Assembly: GCA_963699175.1 (NCBI GenBank)
Contig: OY969418.1
Coordinates: forward strand, 8,308,001 to 8,372,000
DNA: 64,000 nt
Direction: 5' to 3'
Source of the DNA: JACPYM01 sp963699175
GTDB lineage: Bacteria > Acidobacteriota > Blastocatellia > RBC074
The stretch's first letter is position 1; every line of letters begins with the position of its first letter. This document shows positions 36,522 through 45,900 of this stretch, one piece after another. The notes under the pieces are model-generated. The model worked only from the letters and a program-made list of their open reading frames with translations. It was not told the DNA's origin and did not search any database. The position numbers were made by a program, and so were the translations under genes.

Positions 36522-39500
36522 GTTGACCGTCGCTGTGTAGACCAGCGGGTTAGGTGTGGCTGCCACACCGCCAACCGTGGCAGTGCTGGAAGCCGTCAAG
36601 ACAGTGCCGGTCGCGACGTTTGTAACCTGTGCCTGGTATTGCACCGTGGCAGTTCCGTTGGCCGGAATAGTGCCACTGGCCATCAGTCCGCCGCCACCGA
36701 CGTTGATCGTGCAAGTTGTGCCGGTTGCGCCCGACACCGTACAACTGCCCGGTAAGGCAATCAGGTTGGTGAGGTTCGTATTCAGCGTGAACGCTTGCGG
36801 CGCGGCGTTTGGATTGTTGATTTGGATCGTGCCGGTGATGACATTGCCCGGCCCCGTGCAAGCTAACGGGTCAGTGAAGTTGCCCGTGAGCGTAGACGGG
36901 ACAACGTTAGGATTGACTGTCACCATGAAACTGCAAGCCGAGCCTGACTGCGGTGTGCAAGTCACGGTCGTATTGCCGATGACGAAGGTCGAGCCGGATG
37001 GCGGTACGCAGGTGACCGTACCGCAACCGCCACTGGTAGTAGGAGCTGGATAATTGACGGTTGCACCGCCTGGCCCCGTTGCCGTTGTCGTGATGTTCGC
37101 CGGACAGGTCACCGTACACGCCGTCGTTTGGCACACGACCGGCGTAATGATCAGCGAGTAAGCCCGGAGGTTACCCGTGTCTTGTTGGGCGAAGTCCTGC
37201 ACCCGGAGGTTCCAGGTGCCGTTCGCGTTTTGGCCTTTGAAGACTGACAACGGATTGGCCGGTTTGAACGTGCCGGTGAAAGGGTTCATCGAGCTGATCA
37301 CTGTTTGAATCGAAGGATTCGCCGTCTCGTCATCGAGCAGCGTCTGGCAGAAGTTGTTGCCACTGCCATCTGTGTTGTCAATGGCTTTCAACGTCGTGGT
37401 TGACGGAGCGACCAAGCTGACTTCCAGATCGCTGACCCAAGTATGATCTATACCGACTGTGGTCGAACCGACAGTCGCGTTGCAAGTCGTACCGTCAATT
37501 CGCAGATTGACGTCAAAAATCGGGTTTGGCACGCCAGCCACGATTAATGGCGCAACTACCGGCGCGCCGGGCGTTGTGCCCGACGAACCGAGGCCATCCG
37601 GAATCGGGATTGGCGGGCCAGTGTAGCTAAATGTCACCGGCGTGCCAGGCGCGCCTAGTAAATAGCTAAAGTTGATTATCAACGGACTGGAGCCAGCCAC
37701 GCCGCCTGTATAAGTTGTGGTGAGCGTAAAGTTCACCGTCGTGCCGCAGGCAACGTTGCAACCGATAATGGCGGTAAACGGCGTCGTATTGTTAGCCGTG
37801 CCGCCGGCCGGAATGTTCGGGTAGGCGGAAACGCCGTTCACGATAGTCACGTTCGGTGTCGAAGTGGTCAGCGTCGCCGAGATATTGGTCGCCGTTACTG
37901 CGCCAGCATTGTTTAACGGGATGGTGAAATTCACCCGCTCGCACGGCTCGATAAAGCCGTCGCTATCACCGCTCGTTTCGGTGAAGGTGATCGTCCCTTG
38001 TTGCAAAAACGCAGCGGGAGTCGCGCCGATGGCTTGTAGCGCCTGGAAGGCCATGACGATGCCCGCGCCGGAATCGCGATCAACGCCAGCCGTTTGGATG
38101 TCAATGGCGCTGGTAATCAGGGCCGTGCGCACTTGCGCAGTCGTCAGCGTCATATTGGATGACAACAGCAGGGCCGCAATCGCAGCGGCGTGTGGCGCCG
38201 CTGCCGACGTACCATAGAAGGTGTTAAAACCCGGCGCGGCGCACATCACACCATCGGCGGCGGTGACGTCCGGCTTCTGTCGTAGCAGCCCTCCTGTCGA
38301 GGTAACGTTGCCAGCCGTAATCGGCGTGTTATTCGCGTCGAAGAGAATCCTGCGCGGGCCGTCGGAACTGAACCATTCGGTTTGGTTGGCGCTGGTGAAG
38401 GGGCCTGGGAACGGGCCGTTTGGCGTGGGTGGGCCAAACGCTGCAGCCGCGGGTGTCGCCGCCACGCTGAAGGCCAGCGCAGAGGAGGAGTGGCCGTGAG
38501 TTGAACCGGTGGTAGCCAGGGCATTGGCGAGTTCGCCGCGGAAAACGCGCAAGCTCAGAAATTCGTTGGTCCCGTTCGCGGAGGTCCCGTCATCGGCGAA
38601 TTTCGCGATGACCAGGCGTTCGTTAGTAAAGGTGCCGCCACCAACATACTCAATCGGCTCGTCATCGCCACCTGCGCCGTCTTGCACATCAGCGGACGCA
38701 TCTAAGATGGAGGTGAGCGCACCGTTCATGACATAAATATCATAGTCATTCCCGGAAAAAGTGAGTGGGTCAGCCCAATGCAGCACCACCGGGGTGCCGG
38801 ACCCCCCCCCAAACTCCACCAGGATGGATTGTCCGCCATCACCGAAGTTGTTCACTGGCCCGGCACCAGCCAGCGAGCCCGGTGTGCCGTTTGGGTTAAA
38901 ATTACCTTCCCATGTGCCGGAGGTAAGATCAGTCACCTGCCCCTCGTTGCCGGCGGAGGAAAAGTAGTTTACGCCCGCCGCCGTCACGTCGTTGACCGCT
39001 TGCGCGATGAGACCCATCGTCGAAGCCAACATGACTGGCTGGCCATCGTGCACCGGTGATTCGTCCAAATAAATAACGTCGTCAACAATGATCTTGCAAC
39101 CGGCTGCCGCCAAGTCGCGGATGTTTTGGGCAAATTGCGCTTGGTCAGGGTCTACCCCTGCAAAATAGAGTTGTGCGCCCGGCGCCAAGTCATGAATGAT
39201 CTCCAGCATCGCCGAACCTTCATCGCCCGAGCCAGCCTGGCCAGGCAATATCGTTACGCCCGGAGGCAGATCGCCCGTGGCTTGCAACGCCGCCAGCGAA
39301 TCCACGCCGTCAGAGAGCACGCCAACTTTGACACCCGTGCCATTCACACCAAAAGCGCCGCGTGCGCTCTCTGCACGATGGGTTTTATCGCCTTCAGAGA
39401 CATTGATCGCCAGCGCAGCCAACAATCGAGTGCGAAACGCTTCCAGTCTTTTTCCCAAGCCTGGCTTGTACATCCGTCCGTCCGCTGGCCCATCCACGGG

Positions 39501-40202
39501 ACCGAGACGTTCCATGCGGTTGACATAGGCCTTGATGTGTTCACGGATGGCAATAACGCCTGGGGCAGCGGCCAACTCTTCCAGCTTATCCAGTGGCACT
39601 TCCGCCACAATCAGTCTGCTGTTATTGGCAGCGTTGATGACTTTGAAGCCGAACTGGTCCAACATCTTCAAACCGGCGATACGGTTTACCACCGTAATAT
39701 TAACCACGGCCGCGCCCGTGGCGTTGGTCGCTATCGAAGTACGCATTGATCCTAATTCCGGCGGTAGAGTGCCGCGCCGTTTGCGTGAGGCGAACAACAG
39801 CCGGGAACTGATCTTCTTTTGGGTAGCAGTCAGGCTTAGCTTAATGTCTCTGAGCGTTTGCGTTTGCAACGCCGCGCTCGATGCCATCATCGGGGTAGCA
39901 CTGACCGCATTGACTTCCACCGCCTTGCTATAAGCCGTCTCATAAATTTGGCGCGCGTCTTCAACGGCCTGCCAGTTTTCCCTTGTCCGCTGGCTGCGAT
40001 AAGCATCTACCACAGTATCAAGGGACAGACGGCTGCTTTCTACGGCGGCTGCGGCGGCGGCCATACTGCTAGCCGCCAACATCGGCTTGCTTGCTTGCCA
40101 GCCAATCAGACCAACGGCCAAAAGCAGCGCCAGCAGCGCCAGCCCCCGCAACTTCCCCTTGGCTTTCTTTTGCGGGCGTGAAGATGTGTGTGTGTGTTTC
40201 AT
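35595..40202 (-). CDS. Secreted subtilisin/sedolisin-like protease with P-domain, HYR domain and shared C-terminal Cys module
   Basis: A 1,535-residue product. A signal anchor spans residues about 18-43. Residues about 55-235 are a propeptide that also exists as a separate gene just upstream. The protease domain (about 285-735) has Val-Leu-Ser-Asp298-Gly, Ser-Ser-Ala-Gly-Asn419 (oxyanion hole) and Gly-Thr-Ser666-Ala-Ala-Ala-Pro. The His-Gly-Thr box of subtilisins is replaced by Asp-Glu-Gly-Ser-Ala-Met, followed by Glu334-Ile-Ile-His-Asp338, an ExxxD pair as in sedolisins (S53). After it come a proprotein-convertase P-domain (about 880-1020, with Gly-Thr-Trp-Asn-Leu-Arg-Val), a HYR-type domain with four Cys, the roughly 115-residue DPLACTGPGN domain and the 308-residue module ending Pro-Pro-Asn-Cys. 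It is an extracellular endopeptidase by family; its target is unknown. A perfect hairpin follows the stop. Confidence 0.88.
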   Translation of the reverse strand: MKHTHTSSRPQKKAKGKLRGLALLALLLAVGLIGWQASKPMLAASSMAAAAAAVESSRLSLDTVVDAYRSQRTRENWQAVEDARQIYETAYSKAVEVNAVSATPMMASSAALQTQTLRDIKLSLTATQKKISSRLLFASRKRRGTLPPELGSMRTSIATNATGAAVVNITVVNRIAGLKMLDQFGFKVINAANNSRLIVAEVPLDKLEELAAAPGVIAIREHIKAYVNRMERLGPVDGPADGRMYKPGLGKRLEAFRTRLLAALAINVSEGDKTHRAESARGAFGVNGTGVKVGVLSDGVDSLAALQATGDLPPGVTILPGQAGSGDEGSAMLEIIHDLAPGAQLYFAGVDPDQAQFAQNIRDLAAAGCKIIVDDVIYLDESPVHDGQPVMLASTMGLIAQAVNDVTAAGVNYFSSAGNEGQVTDLTSGTWEGNFNPNGTPGSLAGAGPVNNFGDGGQSILVEFGGGSGTPVVLHWADPLTFSGNDYDIYVMNGALTSILDASADVQDGAGGDDEPIEYVGGGTFTNERLVIAKFADDGTSANGTNEFLSLRVFRGELANALATTGSTHGHSSSALAFSVAATPAAAAFGPPTPNGPFPGPFTSANQTEWFSSDGPRRILFDANNTPITAGNVTSTGGLLRQKPDVTAADGVMCAAPGFNTFYGTSAAAPHAAAIAALLLSSNMTLTTAQVRTALITSAIDIQTAGVDRDSGAGIVMAFQALQAIGATPAAFLQQGTITFTETSGDSDGFIEPCERVNFTIPLNNAGAVTATNISATLTTSTPNVTIVNGVSAYPNIPAGGTANNTTPFTAIIGCNVACGTTVNFTLTTTYTGGVAGSSPLIINFSYLLGAPGTPVTFSYTGPPIPIPDGLGSSGTTPGAPVVAPLIVAGVPNPIFDVNLRIDGTTCNATVGSTTVGIDHTWVSDLEVSLVAPSTTTLKAIDNTDGSGNNFCQTLLDDETANPSIQTVISSMNPFTGTFKPANPLSVFKGQNANGTWNLRVQDFAQQDTGNLRAYSLIITPVVCQTTACTVTCPANITTTATGPGGATVNYPAPTTSGGCGTVTCVPPSGSTFVIGNTTVTCTPQSGSACSFMVTVNPNVVPSTLTGNFTDPLACTGPGNVITGTIQINNPNAAPQAFTLNTNLTNLIALPGSCTVSGATGTTCTINVGGGGLMASGTIPANGTATVQYQAQVTNVATGTVLTASSTATVGGVAATPNPLVYTATVNCPAVGPGTLVSDSADVSDQKAGSVLVYNLYSSSIAAPNAQNTRIAITNTHPGLPIAVHLFFVDGATCSIADSLVCLTPNQTASFLASDIDPGTTGYIVAVASDLVTGCPVDFNYLIGDEYVKLSSGHAANLAAESFAAIAGGLPACNGLSVTALLSFDGTSYNRAPRVLAASNIPSRADGNDTVIVLNRFGGSLAAGASTLGALFGILYDDAENPLSFTFTAGVCQFRSSLSSSFPRVAPRFEQFIPAGRSGWAKFYSQSDIALLGAQLNFNANAGTAANAFNQGHNLHKLTLTSAATLTIPIFPPNC

Positions 40203-40290
40203 GAAAAAAATGTCTCGCGGGTTAGAGGGTCAATTGCTATCTCCGAGTTTCAAGTGCGACTGCCAGTCAAAACCTGCCGCCGACCAAATT

Positions 40291-40944
40291 TCAACGCGCA
40301 GCCCGGCTGTGCTGAGTAAAGTATTTCGCCGCTTCTCTGATCGTGATTACTTCAGGTTTCGCGGCAATCTCTTCTAGTTTGTCAAAAGGCACCTCGGCGC
40401 GGATGATGTTGCCGGCTGCGTTCTCGATCTTGAAATTGTAAGGATCGAGCGCTTTCAGCCCTGCAGTGCGGTTGATTACTTTGATGTCTACTACCGCATT
40501 ACCCTCCGGGCTGGTCCGGGCTTCGGTGCGCAAAGCTTCCAGCCCTGCCGGGAGCCGGTTTTGCTGCTTGCGGAGCGCGATCAACAAACGCGAGCCGAGT
40601 TTTTTCTCAGCCTCAGTAGCGTTTTGCTGCAATGTCTTCAGTGTTTGCATGTGTACGAGCGTGTTGCGCGTAATATTCATACTGGCGCTCGTCGAATTGT
40701 GGGCCAGCTTGGCCACCACCAGCTTGTTGAAAGCCGCGCGAGTTTGGTTAAGTAATTGAGCGGTTTGTTTAGTGTGGTTGGCCTGAAACTTGAAAGCTGC
40801 TTTATCGAGCACCGTTCGCGATGCGTGACCCGTAGCTGCGTATACCCCTGAGCTGAGCCATTGAGACAACTGCCAGCCGACTAGGCCGATAACAAGAACT
40901 GACAATAAAGGGCTGTATGTAGAGGGTGTGTGCAGTCTTTGCAT
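40291..40944 (-). CDS. Free-standing homologue of the adjacent protease's propeptide
   Basis: A 217-residue product with an N-terminal hydrophobic signal or anchor (residues about 11-30). From about residue 40 to the end it aligns with residues about 55-230 of the protease encoded 88 bases downstream on the same strand: both have Leu-Lys-x-Leu-x-x-x, Gly-Ser/Ser-Arg-Leu-Leu-x-Ala, Asn-Arg-x-Ala-Gly-Leu-Lys, Ala-Glu-Val-Pro-x-Asp-Lys-Leu-Glu-Glu and Ile-Arg-Glu. It stops exactly where the protease domain would begin. It could act as an inhibitor or folding helper for the protease in trans, or be the remnant of a truncated duplicate; an intact frame, signal sequence and GGTGA ribosome site favour a real gene. 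Confidence 0.75.
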   Translation of the reverse strand: MQRLHTPSTYSPLLSVLVIGLVGWQLSQWLSSGVYAATGHASRTVLDKAAFKFQANHTKQTAQLLNQTRAAFNKLVVAKLAHNSTSASMNITRNTLVHMQTLKTLQQNATEAEKKLGSRLLIALRKQQNRLPAGLEALRTEARTSPEGNAVVDIKVINRTAGLKALDPYNFKIENAAGNIIRAEVPFDKLEEIAAKPEVITIREAAKYFTQHSRAAR

Positions 40945-41315
40945 TGGGTGTCACCTTATCCCCTATCCGAACTCATGTCGTGCTCAGCATTGCGGCGTTA
41001 AGCGCGACCGAGGGTCTGCTCGGTATAGTAAGGGTTAGTGATCTATCTCTTATCGTCAGGCATACACCGCTAGACCGTAGGTTATTACCGTTCCGCCCAG
41101 ATGCATGCTTAACTAGGAGTTCGCATAACCGCGAAGCTGGCCGTCTCACACTCGAAGCTGGAAACGCAGCCAACCAACGCAGAATTAACGAGTAAAACTG
41201 TTTGTCGAAATCTTACTGCGAGGTGTTAGTGAGCCTTCTGTGTACTGCCGGTTGTGAGGAAGACTCTCTGACGCTGTGGGATTTTAATGACGCATGAACA
41301 CGAAGTCAACTGAGC
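40945..41315. other. Intergenic stretch without a supported gene
   Basis: The region upstream of the propeptide-like gene holds only short frames without recognisable domains. It presumably carries that gene's promoter; I could not single out convincing -35/-10 boxes. It is bounded on the right by the MITE-like element. Confidence 0.4.
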
Positions 41316-41325
41316 TTAGTTATTG

Positions 41326-41673
41326 GTAGTGGGGCGACAGTGTGTTGATGGCCGAATAGGGGTAAAAACGTAAGGTTATACTCTTGCAGCCGCGTAGCGG
41401 CGACCCGAGTTTAGCCCGGCGTTTTCAACGCCGGGAAAGATAAGCCGTGAGTTCCGCATCGCGTCAGCGACGCCTGATTCAAGCGTCGCTGACGCGACGC
41501 GGAACTGCTGCGCACTGTACCGTGGGTTGAAAACCCACGGCTAAATTCAACTGCCGCTACGCGGCAAAACGACAGCCTGACAGGTTTATCACTACTGAGG
41601 GCCGTTGATTGGTTGCTTAATCTATTGCCATACAAAGCGCGGCTTTGATAGCAACACACTATCGCCCCACTAC
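41326..41673. mobile_element. MITE-like element with terminal inverted repeats and 10-bp target duplication
   Basis: A 348-bp non-coding element. The terminal inverted repeats are 22 bases each (41326-41347 and 41652-41673) with one mismatch, beginning GTAGTGGGGCGA. The flanks are the perfect direct repeat TTAGTTATTG at 41316-41325 and 41674-41683, the expected footprint of a transposition event. No transposase is inside, so it is non-autonomous. Its centre contains a palindromic unit that also occurs at 57587-57779 without these ends. The parent transposase family is unknown; 10-bp duplications are typical of only some DDE families, such as IS4-like ones. Confidence 0.85.
41386..41572. repeat. 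Palindromic repeat unit, copy A (nested hairpins)
   Basis: Contains, in order, an outer GCCGCGTAGCGGC arm, a CCCGGCGTTTTCAACGCCGGG hairpin core, a long inverted pair built on GCGTCGCTGACGCGACGC, a CCGTGGGTTGAAAACCCACGG-type hairpin, and the outer arm GCCGCTACGCGGC. The same order and words occur at 57587-57779. It is likely a mobile or structural intergenic repeat. Confidence 0.8.
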
Positions 41674-41949
41674 TTAGTTATTGTGACGCGCAATCTCTCT
41701 GCAAATTCTTCTGGGATGATGAAGCTGGATCAAATCGGGTAATAGCTCAGTACCGCCCTGCTATGCCCAAGCGAGAGGAAACTGCGCCTCCGCAGATCGA
41801 ATGGCCTACGATACATCTGCCGCAGTTCGGAAATTGGTAGCGATAAAGATGCAAGCTGCCGTCGTTTTTTGCCGCGTAGTAGCAGTTGAATTTAGCCATA
41901 AGTGCAACCCACGGTGAGCGCGCGTTGCAACGCTTGGCTAAACAACGAA

Positions 41950-41999
41950 GCGAACCTTAACTTGCCGCTGTTTAAGGCAGCTAGCAAGTTAAGGTTCGC
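41950..41999 (-). terminator. Hairpin terminator of the 42027-48425 gene
   Basis: Arms 41950-41965 and 41984-41999 pair perfectly over 16 bases (GCGAACCTTAACTTGC and its complement) around an 18-base loop, 27 bases after the stop of the minus-strand gene at 42027. Confidence 0.65.
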
Positions 42000-42026
42000 C
42001 GAAGAAGCAAACTAGCTCCTCCTACC

Positions 42027-42953
42027 CTAACAATTGGGCGGGAAGATCGGGATGGTCAGCGTCGCCGCCGTCGTCAAGGTCAGCTTGTGCAGATTATGCC
42101 CTTGATTGAAGGCATTCGCTGCCGTCCCCGCATTCGCGTTGAAGTTGAGCTGCGCCCCCAACAGCGCGATGTCCGATTGCGAGTAGAACTTCGCCCAGCT
42201 ACTGCGGCCCGCCGGAACGAACTGCTCGAACCGAGGCGCTACGCGCGGGAAGCTGCTACTGAGCGACGAGCGGAACTGGCAGACGCCGGCCGTGAAGGTG
42301 AAGCTCAGCGGATTCTCCGCATCGTCGTAGAGGATGCCGAAGATCGAGCCGAGCGTTGAAGCCCCGGCTGCCAAGCTGCCGCCGATGCGGTTCAACACGA
42401 TCAGCGTGTCGTTGCCATCCGCTCTGGACGGGATGTTCGAGGCCGCCAACACGCGCGGCGCGCGGTTGTAGCTCGTTCCATCAAAGCTCAGCAGCGCCGT
42501 CACCGAAAGGCCATTGCAAGCAGGCAAGCCTCCTGCTATGGCGGCAAAGCCTTCCGCCGCCAGATTGGCTGCGTGCCCACTTGAGAGCTTCACATACGCG
42601 TCGCCGATCAGGTAGTTGAAGTCAATCGGGCAACCAGTTATACGGTCTGAAGCCACCGCCACAACGTAGCCGGTCGTGCCCGGATCAATATCCGAAGCCA
42701 GGAACGAAGCTGTCTGGTTCGGCGTCAAGCAGACCAGGCTGTCGGCAATCGAGCAGGTCGCCCCGTCCACAAAGAACAAGTGCACGGCGATGGACAAACC
42801 CGGATGGGTATTGGTAATCGAGATGCGCGTGTTCTGCGCATTGGGCGCAGCAATGCTCGACGAGTAGAGATTGTAGACGAGCACCGAGCCTGCCTTCTGA
42901 TCACTGACGTCAGCCGTGTCAGGGAAGAGCACGCCTGGCCCGACCGCCGGACA
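42027..42953 (-). repeat. Shared C-terminal module, copy 3
   Basis: This gene's copy of the 308-residue module, very close to copy 1 (28700-29626) in both protein and DNA. Confidence 0.9.
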
Positions 42954-45900
42954 ATTGACTGTCGCCGTGAGAACCAACGGATTGGGCGTGGCTGGCGCGC
43001 CGCCCACCGAAGCAACGCTGGAAGCCGTCACGACGGTGCCGGTCGGCACCACCGCCACTTGCGCCTGGTATTGCACCGTCAGTGTGCCATTGGCCGGAAT
43101 ACTGCCACCAGCCGTTAAGCTGGCTCCGTTTGGCGCGATTGAGCAAGTCGCGCCCGCCACCGCGCCCGCCAACGTACAACTACCCTGCAAGCCTATCAGG
43201 TTGGTGAAGGTCGTGGTCAGCGTGAAGGTTTGCTGCGCGCCAGTCGGATTGGTCAATTGGATCGTGCCCGTGATGAGATTGCCTGGCCCCGTGCAGGCCA
43301 ACGGGTCAGTGATGTTGCCCGTCAGCACTGGCGGCGCCCCGACCGTCAGCGTATCCGTGTCAGTGGCGCTGTTATTGCCGCCGTTCGGGTCGGTCGTCCC
43401 GCCCGGCGCCGCCACCGTCGCGGTGTTGACCAGGTTGCCACTCGGCGCCGCCCCAATCGTCGCCGTCACCGTGTAAGTGAGCGTCGAGCCAGCCGGCAGC
43501 GTCACCGTGTCACTGAAGTTGGCCGCGCTGTTGGTCACGCCGTCGCAAGCCGTCGCGCCGCCCGTCGCCCCGCTGCAGACCCAAGTCCACTGCGATATTT
43601 GCGTCGGTTTGTTGTCGGTCACGACCGCGCCGGTCGCCTGTGACGGCCCGGCGTTGCTGACCACGATGGTGTAAGTCACCGTGCCGTTCGCCGCGTAAGT
43701 CGTCACGCCGTCAGTCTTGGTGATCGAGAGATCGGCTGACGGGTTGAGCGTGTCTGTATCAGTCGCGCTGTTATTGGCAGGGTTAGGATCGGTCACCGCG
43801 CTGCTGACCGTCGCCGTGTTGGCGAGCGAGCCGGTTGCGCTCGGCGAAATCGTGCAACTCGCCGTGTACGTCACCGAGCTGCCCGCGGGCAGATTGAGAC
43901 CCGTGTTGTTGATATTGCCCGCCACCGGTCCTGGCGTGTTGCCCGTCGCTCCCCCAGCGGCGACGCTCGTCCACGAACAGGTGAGCGAGGCTGGGAAAGT
44001 ATCCGCCACCGTCGCACTCGTCGCGGTGCTCGGCCCGGCATTCGAAGCCACGATGGTGTAGGTCACCGAGCCGCCCGGCGTCGCCGTCGTCACGCCATCA
44101 GTCTTGGTGATCGCGAGATCGGCTGACGGATTGAGCGTGTCGGTATCGGTCGCGCTGTTGTTGCCGGGTGTCGGGTCAGTCACGCCGCCCGGCGCCGTCA
44201 CGGTCGCCGTATTACTCAAGCTGCCGGTCGCGGCCCCGGAGATCGTACAACTCGCCGTGTAGGTCACTGAACCACCGCTAGGTAGATTGGCCGTATCGTT
44301 GATGTTGCCCGAACCGGCTGCTGTGCAAGTGCCGCCACCCGCGCCTGTACAAGTCCAGGTGCAGGTGAGCGAAGCGGGGAAAGTGTCCGCCACCGTGGAG
44401 CCGGGCGCATTGCTCGGCCCGGCGTTGGAAGCCACGATTGTATAAGTGACCGAGCCGCCTGGTGAGGCCGTCGTCACACCATCGGTCTTGGTGATACCGA
44501 GATTGGCTTGCGGCGTGAGCGTGTCAGTATCGGTTGCGCTGTTATTACCCGGCGTTGGATCAGTCACGCCGCCTGGTGCCGCCACCGTCGCCGTGTTACT
44601 TAACGTACCGGTTGCGCTGGCCGCAATTGAGCAACTTGCAGTGTAAGTCACCGAACCACCCGCTGGCAGGTTGGCCGTATCGTTGATATTGCCCGAACCC
44701 GCCGCCGTACACGTGCCGCCGCCCGCGCCTGCGCACGTCCAAGTGCAACTGAGTATCGCTGGGAAGGTGTCCGCCACCGTTGCGCCGGGCGCATTGCTCG
44801 GCCCAGGGTTGGAAGCGGTGATCGTGTAAGTCACCGACCCGCCCGGCGTGGCGGTCGTCACGCCGTCAGTCTTGGTAATGCCGAGATTGGCCTGGGGCGT
44901 GAGCGTGTCGTTGTCGGTTGCGCTGTTGTTGGCCGGGTTTGGATCACCGGCTATTGCCACCGTGGCTGTGTTGGAGAGTGTTCCGGTCGCACTCGCCGCA
45001 ATTGCGCAAGTGGTGGTGTAAGTCACCGAGCCACCGCTTGGCAGATTGACCGGATCGCTGATGTTGCCCGAACCGGCTGCCGTGCATGTGCCACCACCCG
45101 CGCCCACACATGTCCAGGTGCAAGTGAGTATCGCCGGGAAGGTGTCGGCCACCGTTGCGCCCGTCGCAGCGCTCGGCCCCGGATTGGAAGCCGTAATCGT
45201 GTATGTCGTCGAACCGCCCGGCGTCGCCGTCGTCACGCCGTCCGTCTTGGTGATCGCCAGGTCGGGAGCCTCGGTCGCACCACTGAAGCAGAGTACGGTT
45301 GATGCCGCAGGTGCATCGGCTTCCACAATAATGCAGAAGTTGTACTGGCCTGTTACCTGCACGCCGAGCGTGAACTGCAAATTGGTGGTCGCGGCAGCCG
45401 CCAGTGGCGCAGCGAGCGTGACGCCCGCCGCCGAGAGGCTGCTGTTGAAGCCGCCGCCCGCCGCCTGTGTCGGCGGTGTTTCGAGCGTTGTCCCGCCCAC
45501 GCTCACCATACTGCCGTTGCTGAGCGTGACGGTGCCGGCGCTCGAGCTGAGCGCACGGAGATCAGCCGCAGAGCCTGAAACCGGATTCGTTGTGATGTCC
45601 ACGATGCGGAAGCGTAGACGTGTGAGCGGAACTCCAGTGCTGTTGGTGAAAGTGCGGCGGAAAGTGAGAGTGCCAAATGCCCCGTTCGCCACCGCCGTGT
45701 TGTCGCGGACAGTGTTTGGCGGAGTGCCTGAGCCTACACCAGTGTCGAGCAATGAGGCAGTGACTGCGCCGCCGCTTGTCAGATGGATCGGCCCGTCAAG
45801 GTTCTCAGGCCCGGCCGCGCCCAGTTTCGGCGTCACGGTCAGCACTTCGATGACCGGATCGGCGAAGACGAAGTCGGCAGAATTGTTGTCCGTGTCTTGC

